Source of the DNA: Casp-Chloro-G3 sp002816715
Lineage (GTDB): Bacteria > Chloroflexota > Dehalococcoidia > Lucifugimonadales > UBA3495
Length of the DNA stretch: 47,712 bases
Reading direction: 5' to 3'
NCBI GenBank assembly: GCA_027623815.1
Contig: JAQBUV010000008.1
Location: 1-47,712, forward strand
The notes beneath the pieces are model-generated. The model searched no databases, was not told where the DNA came from, and worked only from the letters and a program-made list of their open reading frames with translations. Numbering within the stretch: the first letter of the stretch is position 1; each line of letters begins with the position of its first letter. This document shows positions 41,974 to 47,712 of this stretch, piece by piece. The translations under genes and the position numbers were made by a program.

Positions 41974-42417
41974 TTAGTAGTGACGCAACTCCACAACGTT
42001 ATTGTCCGGGTCATAGACATACAAGGATATGCCGTCGCCGTGAGAACCCCACCGCTTTCCTGGCCCAGCCTGAATCCCAACTCCAATAGATTCAAAGTTG
42101 GACTTCAACTGTTCCATATCGGTGGGTTCAATCACCATGCAATAGTGGTCCAGGTTGCGCCCGCCGTCTTTGCTGATTGGTTCCTGGTCCGACGCGAACA
42201 AATCTATGATGGTATCGTCGTTTAGCCGCACCGAAGGAAAGCGAATCTCCCCGGCGCGCCACTGTTCGACCCGCTCGGTTTTGAGGCCCAGAATCTCCGA
42301 GTAGAACCGCAATGAAGTTTCCACATCTTTGACTCGCAGTACAATGTGGTCCATCTCGGTAATTTTGACCAGGGGTTGGGTCTGCGCCGACGTGGCCCGT
42401 TCCACGCGAATTGCCAT
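41974..42417 (-). CDS. VOC family protein (glyoxalase / extradiol-dioxygenase fold)
   Basis: A 147-residue vicinal oxygen chelate protein from the ATG at 42417, which has an ideal AGGAGG site; the frame extends upstream to 42495 without support. The metal ligands appear complete: His in ITEMDHIVLRV, His in RNLDHYCMVIEP and Glu in DNNVVELRHY. The repeated beta-alpha-beta-beta-beta modules are visible around LRFYSEILGLKTE. Reaction unknown: glyoxalase, dioxygenase or fosfomycin-type resistance are possible families. Located 50 bp after the ThuA-like gene on the same strand. Confidence 0.88.
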   Translation of the reverse strand: MAIRVERATSAQTQPLVKITEMDHIVLRVKDVETSLRFYSEILGLKTERVEQWRAGEIRFPSVRLNDDTIIDLFASDQEPISKDGGRNLDHYCMVIEPTDMEQLKSNFESIGVGIQAGPGKRWGSHGDGISLYVYDPDNNVVELRHY

Positions 42418-42467
42418 GCTGTCCTCCTTTGGTTGCCGAATCCGGTGATACCTGGTTACGGCCTGAT

Positions 42468-43172
42468 TTAGGCCTTGACCGGCTGAGTCGCCCAATTGAC
42501 GCCGTTAAGCACTATCTTCTGGAACTCAGGCGTTTCGAAGCTGCGTCCGTCGTGTCCCAGCAGCAACACAAACACGTTACCAGCACCATACTGGCGCGTC
42601 CAACCCAAGGGGAAAGTGCCACCAGGCATGGACTGAGGCTGCCGATCCGGCCCCCAGGGATGAGTGCCGTCCTCGGCATCACCGGTAATGAAGACATGAT
42701 TGCCGTCTTTGATCGCCAACCCCATGTAGAGTTCGTCGTTGGTTGAAAATCCGGAAATGCCTTGTACGCCTGGGTGGTTGCTGTCCTTTATCTTAACCGT
42801 GTACTCGCCGTAGGGCGGATGGAAGCTGGTGCCGGTGATCCAGCCACCGCCGGTGATCTCATGGTACTCTGGCCAGGCCTTGGACAGGCAGGTGGAAATG
42901 TGCAGGCAGACGAATCCCTTGCCCGAATTGATGAACTGTTTCATGCCCTCTTGTTGGTCTTTGGCCAAGGACCAATCGCCAAAGTCCGGTATGTTTTCCC
43001 GCCGAGTGTTGAATATCAGCGCATCGTACCCGCTCATTGCGGAACTATCAGCCAAGACCGCAGCATCTTCGGTGACTGTTACCTGGTGTCCAGCGCCCTT
43101 GAGGAAGGACTCCAGGATTGGGGTTGATTCGGCGTAAGGATGTCGCCCTCCGGAAATTACCAGCAAGTTCAT
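42468..43172 (-). CDS. ThuA-like domain protein
   Basis: The 234-residue protein belongs to the ThuA/trehalose-utilisation-like group of class I glutamine amidotransferase folds. MNLLVISGGRHPYAESTPIL begins the fold, with YDALIFNTRRE, GKGFVCLHISTC, GGWITGTSFHPP, TNDELYMGL and PLGWTRQYGAGNVFVLLLGHD at the C-terminal end. ThuA-like domains occur in keto-sugar and glycan-related contexts. The start ATG at 43172 follows GGAGG; the frame to 43187 is ignored. It is upstream of the VOC gene at 41974 in the same direction, probably co-transcribed. Function unknown. Confidence 0.86.
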   Translation of the reverse strand: MNLLVISGGRHPYAESTPILESFLKGAGHQVTVTEDAAVLADSSAMSGYDALIFNTRRENIPDFGDWSLAKDQQEGMKQFINSGKGFVCLHISTCLSKAWPEYHEITGGGWITGTSFHPPYGEYTVKIKDSNHPGVQGISGFSTNDELYMGLAIKDGNHVFITGDAEDGTHPWGPDRQPQSMPGGTFPLGWTRQYGAGNVFVLLLGHDGRSFETPEFQKIVLNGVNWATQPVKA

Positions 43173-43374
43173 GGTAAATGCCTCCAATTATCTTTTGTGA
43201 TTTATAGCGGAAATTATAGATGGAATCTTGGTCAATGTAAAAGCTGCCTTCAGCTTTGGCTAAAGGGCAATTGCCAGGTCAGGATTCCTGTCCTACAATC
43301 CCAGCAGATTCGGCCAGAACGTTTTAACCGGTTCGGGCACTTTAGATACATTCTGCTTCTTAGGAGTTGCCACT

Positions 43375-43713
43375 GTGCAATCCAGCGACTCGCAACAAAG
43401 AATCGACCAGTTAGAGGCCCGCGTTAAGGACTTGGAGGCCAAGGTCGCGCAACGGGCTATCGACGCTGCTTATGTGTACATCAACTCCAACTGGGCCTTG
43501 ATCCGCTGGTTTCTGGTGAGAGAGCAAGACCGAGCCGGGGAGGGCAGCGACATATACATCCGGGCCAAAAACGCCGAGACTGCCGTTCGGGACAGATTGG
43601 CCCAAAACTTACGGGCGGTTCAGTTTGCCGATGACCCGATGGCTATAGCCTACCAGTGGCGCATTGAGACCACGGTCACGCTGAACCGGCACCGTTACAC
43701 TTTCTTTGACTGA
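43375..43713 (+). CDS. Hypothetical protein with N-terminal coiled coil
   Basis: The 112-residue protein starts at a GTG with TAGGAG 8 nt upstream. The first ~35 residues (QRIDQLEARVKDLEAKVAQR) are a heptad-like coiled coil, then AAYVYINSNWALIRWFLVRE, a Trp-rich amphipathic segment, and a short mixed tail ending in TLNRHRYTFFD. No family is recognised. No membrane helix is convincing. It converges on the cupin gene, with a hairpin between them. Confidence 0.6.
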   Translation: MQSSDSQQRIDQLEARVKDLEAKVAQRAIDAAYVYINSNWALIRWFLVREQDRAGEGSDIYIRAKNAETAVRDRLAQNLRAVQFADDPMAIAYQWRIETTVTLNRHRYTFFD

Positions 43714-43746
43714 TTCAGAACGCTAGACGTCAATCAGGCGAGCCGA

Positions 43747-43788
43747 AGGCGTATCGAGACCAACCGGTACGCTGGCCTCGATACGCCT
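43747..43788. terminator. Hairpin between convergent genes
   Basis: AGGCGTATCGAG (43747-43758) and CTCGATACGCCT (43777-43788) form a perfect 12-bp stem, extended by CC/GG after one mismatch. T-runs are weak on both sides (CTGTTTGG). It lies between the 112-residue gene and the cupin gene and probably ends both transcripts. Confidence 0.65.
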
Positions 43789-43812
43789 CTGTTTGGTTGC
43801 TGGTTCGCCGGT

Positions 43813-44154
43813 TTACTGGTTGGCGAGGGGGACGGTCGCCGTCACGCAAGGCACGTCGCCGAATGTGGCGGTGGTATGGCCCTTGCCGGTGACGTCCTCG
43901 ACCAAGCGGGCGTCGCCAGGGCCGAAAACATGCTTGGTGCCATCGCCCAACCCAATTTCTAGTTGCCCAGAAAGGATGATGACGAACTGCCTTCTAGGGG
44001 CGCCATGCCAGTCGGAATATTTGCCTACACCGGCTGAGCTGAACTTGATGTTGGTGGTGTCTTGGGCGTTTGTCCAATCGGGAGTCTTGGCAAGGTCTAT
44101 TTCCTCAATATGGGATTGTCCGTCGCTACCAGTAAAAAGTCGATAAGTTCCCAT
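43813..44154 (-). CDS. Cupin domain protein
   Basis: A 113-residue single-domain cupin from the ATG at 44154, which has GGAGG; an upstream extension to 44238 is unsupported. The sequence GVGKYSDWHGAPRRQFVIILSG, and then GPGDARLVEDVTGKGHTT, follow the two cupin motifs, with a His in WHGAP and a His in GKGHTT as likely metal ligands (fewer than the full set). May be a small dioxygenase, isomerase or sensor. It lies 85 bp after the hydrolase gene at 44240-45127, in the same direction. Confidence 0.85.
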   Translation of the reverse strand: MGTYRLFTGSDGQSHIEEIDLAKTPDWTNAQDTTNIKFSSAGVGKYSDWHGAPRRQFVIILSGQLEIGLGDGTKHVFGPGDARLVEDVTGKGHTTATFGDVPCVTATVPLANQ

Positions 44155-44239
44155 GAATACCTCCGAAAATTGTGTGTGATTGATCGTTGGCTGCCGTATC
44201 GCGGCGCCATCGTCCCAAAAGTGGGCGGGCGTTGCCAAT

Positions 44240-45127
44240 CTAGGCTACTGTCGAGGGTTGCATGGCTTCTACTTTTGCTATGAACCCCAACAATTGCTCG
44301 GCGTAGAAGGTCGCCTTCATCGAATATCGATTGGTGGCGGCGATGCCTGGGAAAGTTTGGTCGTGCTGCCCAATTACCGCCCATTCTTCAAAACTCCAGG
44401 GCGACGGACGCATCTCGGCATTGGGAACCAGCCGGTTCGTATTTTCTGCCGCCGACTTGTGATGCACATCGTCCGGCGTATTGCCTTCAAACAGCAGCAC
44501 CGGACAAGAAATGCTTCTCAAGGCTTCCTCGGTCAGGTCACCAACCGGGTTGGGCTTGGAAAATTCTGCCTGCCAGCGGCGCATCACCGAAAGAAACTCG
44601 GCTGGGTCCATCGAAAGAATCCGGTCCAAATTGTCTGGGTTGTCACGAATCCGTTGCTCAAAGAAGTCCGTCGCCGCCACTGCTGTCATTCCGCCTGACT
44701 CCGCAGCAGCTATATACTGTCCGTAATAGCCCGGGGACATTAACTCCGCGCTGCGCGGGCCTCCGCTGACCTCCCAGATGAACACGGCCTTGACTGCCTC
44801 TGGGTGCCGGTAGGCCAAAGTGAGGGAAGTGCGTGAACCGGCCGATCCACCGGCGGCATATGCCGGGGTTGCCCCCAACTGGTGCAACAGTCCGGCCATC
44901 TCTCCGGCCCAGAGGTGCTGCTCGGAAAGTTCCCCGCCAATAACCACTTCCGACTTACCGCAATTGCGGCGGTCGTGGAGGATGACCCGGCAGTGCGGGG
45001 ACAGTAACGCTGCGATGGGGCGCAGACCGTTGTGGTCTACGCGACCCCCTGGCGTGAGGATTACCGCTGGCCCGCTCCCGTATTCTTCATAGTATAGGTT
45101 GACTCCATTGACATTGGCGTAAGACAT
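44240..45127 (-). CDS. Alpha/beta hydrolase
   Basis: A 295-residue alpha/beta hydrolase (proline-iminopeptidase / C-C hydrolase-like). ANVNGVNLYYEEYGSGPAVI is the first strands, CRVILHDRRNCGKSE the oxyanion region, YAAGGSAGSRTSLTLAYRHP contains the nucleophile Ser in GGSAG, and SCPVLLFEGNTPDDVHH the acid loop. A clear catalytic His at the C-terminus is not obvious, with GQHDQTF the nearest candidate. The ATG at 45127 lies behind a GGGGG-containing site. It precedes the cupin gene on the same strand, and VOC proteins flank it, so an aromatic-ring or lactone cleavage pathway is possible. Confidence 0.87.
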   Translation of the reverse strand: MSYANVNGVNLYYEEYGSGPAVILTPGGRVDHNGLRPIAALLSPHCRVILHDRRNCGKSEVVIGGELSEQHLWAGEMAGLLHQLGATPAYAAGGSAGSRTSLTLAYRHPEAVKAVFIWEVSGGPRSAELMSPGYYGQYIAAAESGGMTAVAATDFFEQRIRDNPDNLDRILSMDPAEFLSVMRRWQAEFSKPNPVGDLTEEALRSISCPVLLFEGNTPDDVHHKSAAENTNRLVPNAEMRPSPWSFEEWAVIGQHDQTFPGIAATNRYSMKATFYAEQLLGFIAKVEAMQPSTVA

Positions 45128-45295
45128 TGCCAACCCCCTTCAATTTAGGTGCTTGCGCTAGAATCCGTGCAGATAAGATCAGATACGGTGTTGCTCTATC
45201 TGCCGAATGATACTCCGGATGCAATTCCGTGGAATGCTTGCCGGAATCGGTGGTTAACCTGGCGCGGCAGTGGCGATTGCCTAGACGAGAGCCTC

Positions 45296-45823
45296 TTAAG
45301 CCTGACCCACTGGCAGCTTGGCGCCCTGGAACGGGCCTTCCGTAGCCTCAAAGGACTTGGAGAAGGCCAGTATCTCCTCGTTGGACTGGTTTTGCAGGTC
45401 GATAGGGCGGCTGAAGCCCTGCTTCACAATGTAGCCGGTCTTGTAATATAGCTCGACTCGATTGTCCTCTGGATCAAAGAAATACACGCTGCAGGATATT
45501 CCGTGGGTGACCGTCTGGTCGATTCGTACTTTCTCTGCCAGGAGCCGCTGGTAAAGCTCCTTTAGGGCCTCCATGCTCTCGACAATGAACGAAACCTGCC
45601 CGACGCCGGTTGTCTTTGGCCTGGGCCCTTGGGGGTCGTCGTCAGCTCTAGACTGACCTAGCGCCAGTTCGTGGTGCTCATTCGTCGGATCGGCGCTCAA
45701 GAAGCAGCTACCCCGCTCCGGGCTTTCGTCAGTAACCGTCAGTCCAATGACTCGGGTGTAAAAATCTCGCATCTTCATGAAGTCGTCGCAAATGATGCCA
45801 ACGTGCCCTAAATTGGTGACCAT
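45296..45823 (-). CDS. VOC family protein
   Basis: A 175-residue VOC-fold protein. The ATG at 45823 follows GGAGGA; the long upstream extension (to 46135) lacks support and runs into the next gene. LGHVGIICDDFMKMRDFYTR starts module one, NEHHELALGQ ends it, and VGQVSFIVES starts module two with Gln where a His is common. DPEDNRVELYYKT gives the Glu. The metal site may thus be non-standard. A short C-terminal tail is rich in Ser/Asn and acidic residues. Function unknown; the sequence differs clearly from the two other VOC genes nearby. Divergent from the gene at 46089. Confidence 0.86.
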   Translation of the reverse strand: MVTNLGHVGIICDDFMKMRDFYTRVIGLTVTDESPERGSCFLSADPTNEHHELALGQSRADDDPQGPRPKTTGVGQVSFIVESMEALKELYQRLLAEKVRIDQTVTHGISCSVYFFDPEDNRVELYYKTGYIVKQGFSRPIDLQNQSNEEILAFSKSFEATEGPFQGAKLPVGQA

Positions 45824-46031
45824 AGCTATCCTCCCAACAAAGATTGACCCGCGGATCCTATTGGCGGGACGGTCTGACTTCTGGCTGTTGCCAACTACGC
45901 CGGATGTTAACACCGCGCGAGTTTCTTGACAACCGGGTGCACGACTCCGCATCGTTCCCGAACAGCTGGCCGAAAAGGCAGATTCCGAATGGTGCCAGCA
46001 CCTGCAATATTGGTAGAGGCAGCCGGGCGAG

Positions 46032-46058
46032 TTGTGGCTGTATTTATTGCTGTATAAT
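46032..46058 (+). promoter_or_regulatory. Candidate promoter for the VOC gene at 46089
   Basis: TATAAT (46053-46058) preceded by TG, with TTGTGG (46032-46037) 15 nt upstream as a short-spaced -35. It sits 31 nt before the VOC start and just after a divergent spacer. Confidence 0.45.
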
Positions 46059-46088
46059 AGATGGAACCCCCCGACGCAAGGAGCATCT

Positions 46089-46619
46089 ATGAATTTCCGA
46101 GGAATTAACCATCTGGCTTTGGTAACCAATGACATGGAAGGAACGGTCCGTTTCTACCGTGATGTCTTGGGCATGCCGCTGGTTGCCGCCATTGGCAATG
46201 TCGAGAATGGATACCCCTTCCGACATTATTTCTTTGAGACCGGCCCCAATAACTGCATCGCCTTTTTTGAGTGGCCCGAGGTTGAAGGGTTTTCCAAGCC
46301 AGCGGGACAGCCGGTGCGAGGCAAGGCTCAGTTCGACCATGTTTCCTTCGATGTAGAAACCGAGGATGAGTTACTGGAATTGCAGGAGCGCCTGGGTAAG
46401 GCCGGGGTGGACGTGACTACTGTGGTCGACCACAAATTCATTCATTCCATTTATTTCCACGATAACAATGGCATCGCCTTGGAAGCGTCGGTGTGGATCA
46501 ACAACGTTACCGGGAAAGATCCTCAATTCGCCAACCCCAACGTGTTCCAAGACACCAACCCGGTGCCAGCCTTGTTGGAGCAGATGGAGCAGGCCCGCTT
46601 GATTCCTTCCAGCCAGTAA
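46089..46619 (+). CDS. VOC family protein
   Basis: The 176-residue protein has a complete-looking VOC metal triad: His in GINHLALVTND, His in FDHVSFDVE, Glu in GIALEASV. Module features include TVRFYRDVLGMPLVAAIG and FIHSIYFHDNNG. The ATG at 46089 lies 5-6 nt after AAGGAG, and a promoter with TATAAT precedes it. The frame open to 46032 is not used. Ends in VPALLEQMEQARLIPSS. Plausibly a glyoxalase or dioxygenase; substrate unknown. A hairpin follows. Confidence 0.9.
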   Translation: MNFRGINHLALVTNDMEGTVRFYRDVLGMPLVAAIGNVENGYPFRHYFFETGPNNCIAFFEWPEVEGFSKPAGQPVRGKAQFDHVSFDVETEDELLELQERLGKAGVDVTTVVDHKFIHSIYFHDNNGIALEASVWINNVTGKDPQFANPNVFQDTNPVPALLEQMEQARLIPSSQ

Positions 46620-46648
46620 GAGTTCGCATCGCGCGTTATGTCAATTTC

Positions 46649-46674
46649 AACCGGGAGGGCTGGCTCTCCCGGTT
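46649..46674 (+). terminator. Terminator after the VOC gene
   Basis: AACCGGGAG (46649-46657) pairs with CTCCCGGTT (46666-46674), a 9-bp GC-rich stem with an 8-nt loop, followed by CTATTATTTC. It lies 29 nt past the stop codon. Confidence 0.75.
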
Positions 46675-46795
46675 CTATTATTTCAGCCATTTATAGCGCG
46701 CCCAAGTACTGCGGGTCGCGGGCTGGAACCTTGAATACTGGGGAAGACCCGGGTGGGACAAGGGTTGCGGTAGGGGCGTCCGCGGCGCCAACGAC

Positions 46796-47560
46796 TCAGA
46801 TTGGGTCGGAGAGTTTGGTGGTGACCAAGTATAGCCAGGTAGAACCCAAACCGAAAGGCTCCCAGTCCAACGAACCATAGGCTTGGAGATTGCCGAAGCC
46901 AGCTTGCTCCAGCAGCAGGGTTAGCTCTCGGTAGGTATACAGCCGTAGAGAAAGCAATTTTCTTTCGGTCTGGCCATCCCGAATGAAAGTCCACTCGGAT
47001 TCCACCCGGCTAGTCTCATGGTCAAAATTACGTTCTTCCAGGGCCAGCAGATTTCCGACGGGCCACCAGATTCGCTCTTGGGCCTCCATTTCGGGCAGGC
47101 GCGTCTCAATTAAAGGCGTATCTAATAGGAATCTTGCCCCGGGCTTTAATGACCGGGAGACAGCCTTGAGGAAGGCGGCGTTCTCTGCCTCATCGAAGTA
47201 GCCAAAGCTGCTCCAGAAACAAAGGGCAGCGTCAAACTCTCCTGGCCAGGGAAGATCACGCATATCGCCCTGTTTCCAGTTGACTTGAAGGTTCTCATCT
47301 TCTGCCCTGCGACTGGCTGACTCCAGCAGCTCCGCGCTAATGTCTACCCCCGTGACCTGGTACCCTCTACCGGCCAATTGCAGGGCCAGACGGCCGCCGC
47401 CGCAGGGCACGTCCAGAATCTTGTCCCCAGGCTGAATCTCCAGAGCCTGTTCAATGAAATGTGCTTCTTCCAGGGTTGTTTCCTGGTCGCGGGACTCCTG
47501 GACAAAGTCCAGCACTAGCCCTGAGAAAAATTCTTGCCACCATTCGAGTTGGTTATTCAT
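46796..47560 (-). CDS. Class I SAM-dependent methyltransferase
   Basis: A 254-residue methyltransferase. The SAM-binding motif is LDVPCGGGRLALQLAGRG (about residues 50-67), then VTGVDISAELLESASRR (acidic loop after strand two) and a motif II-like FDAALCFWSSFGYFDE. SLKPGARFLLDTPLIE is the post-motif strand. The ATG at 47560 is chosen over the TTG at 47572; a GCAGGG sequence lies upstream. Substrate not deducible. Cytoplasmic. It is the last gene of the window and converges with the VOC gene. Confidence 0.9.
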   Translation of the reverse strand: MNNQLEWWQEFFSGLVLDFVQESRDQETTLEEAHFIEQALEIQPGDKILDVPCGGGRLALQLAGRGYQVTGVDISAELLESASRRAEDENLQVNWKQGDMRDLPWPGEFDAALCFWSSFGYFDEAENAAFLKAVSRSLKPGARFLLDTPLIETRLPEMEAQERIWWPVGNLLALEERNFDHETSRVESEWTFIRDGQTERKLLSLRLYTYRELTLLLEQAGFGNLQAYGSLDWEPFGLGSTWLYLVTTKLSDPI

Positions 47561-47712
47561 GGAGCCCTGCAATTTTTCAGTCTGTTAGCCGAGTCTAGCA
47601 ACAGCTTGGCAGTCGGTCAATTACGTAATGTCTACCAGCTTCGGTAAGTGTTCAGATTTGGGGGGAAGTGAGCAACTGATGGCAATGTAGGAGAGGATTG
47701 AGTCCTCGGGCC

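Noticed and set aside
45824..46135. N-terminal extension of the VOC gene at 45296-45823
   Set aside because: Cys/Ser-rich unlike any VOC protein, overlaps the next gene and ignores the GGAGGA-preceded ATG at 45823.

Overview
This window looks like a chromosome segment of an uncultivated Chloroflexota bacterium, probably Dehalococcoidia / SAR202-like. That placement is inference. It rests on three luciferase-like (LLM) flavoenzymes alongside an acyl-CoA dehydrogenase-like flavoprotein, several VOC and cupin proteins, a 47-residue DUF5679 zinc-ribbon-type protein, lipoproteins with Thr/Pro-rich linkers, and a stand-alone tubulin/FtsZ-like GTPase. No rRNA, tRNA, CRISPR array, phage gene or transposase was recognised.

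Layout. 0.5-3.4 kb: MmgE/PrpD and GMC oxidoreductase genes on the minus strand. 3.7-5.7 kb: ndk and rsfS converge, followed by a lipoprotein gene split by an in-frame stop. 5.8-6.04 kb: a strong terminator, then a 133-bp MITE-like element with 18-bp perfect terminal inverted repeats and a 9-10 bp target duplication, sitting just upstream of gltB. 6.2-12.3 kb: gltB and gltD (ammonia assimilation), overlapping by 8 bp. 12.3-14.8 kb: pyk and a lipoprotein gene coupled through a GTGA overlap. 15.1-16.3 kb: an LLM flavoenzyme. 16.9-18.65 kb: a Rossmann/DUF2520 dehydrogenase overlapping panB, suggesting consecutive pantothenate steps. 18.75-20.9 kb: a tubulin/FtsZ-like GTPase followed by a membrane-anchored protein. 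21.5-24.0 kb: a sugar-nucleotide epimerase and an FAD protein. 24.2-27.4 kb: a DinB protein, a small ORF and a prolyl oligopeptidase whose C-terminus is encoded by an interspersed repeat. 27.5-29.4 kb: an amidohydrolase, a TrpF-like TIM barrel and DUF5679. 29.6-29.9 kb: a nested palindromic repeat. 30.0-33.8 kb: serC and a large divergent transketolase-like enzyme. 33.8-36.1 kb: an LLM oxidoreductase, an alpha/beta hydrolase and a degenerate receiver, bracketed by inverted copies of a roughly 70-bp repeat. 36.1-39.2 kb: nudC, and E1 alpha and E1 beta of a 2-oxoacid or acetoin dehydrogenase. 39.4-46.6 kb: an accessory catabolic block with LLM, ACAD-like, three VOC, ThuA-like, cupin and alpha/beta hydrolase genes. 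46.8-47.6 kb: a methyltransferase.

Functionally the window mixes core metabolism (GltBD, PK, PanB, SerC, Ndk, NudC, RsfS) with many oxidoreductases of unknown substrate. This fits a heterotroph oxidising diverse organic matter. The least expected content is the set of small non-coding palindromic elements: the MITE by gltB, the repeat that became the peptidase C-terminus, the nested repeat at 29.6 kb, the inverted pair around 33.8-36.1 kb, and the fold-back overlapping the epimerase stop codon. The tubulin-like GTPase with its membrane partner is the best candidate for an undescribed protein system. All functions are read by eye from motifs; no database search was run.
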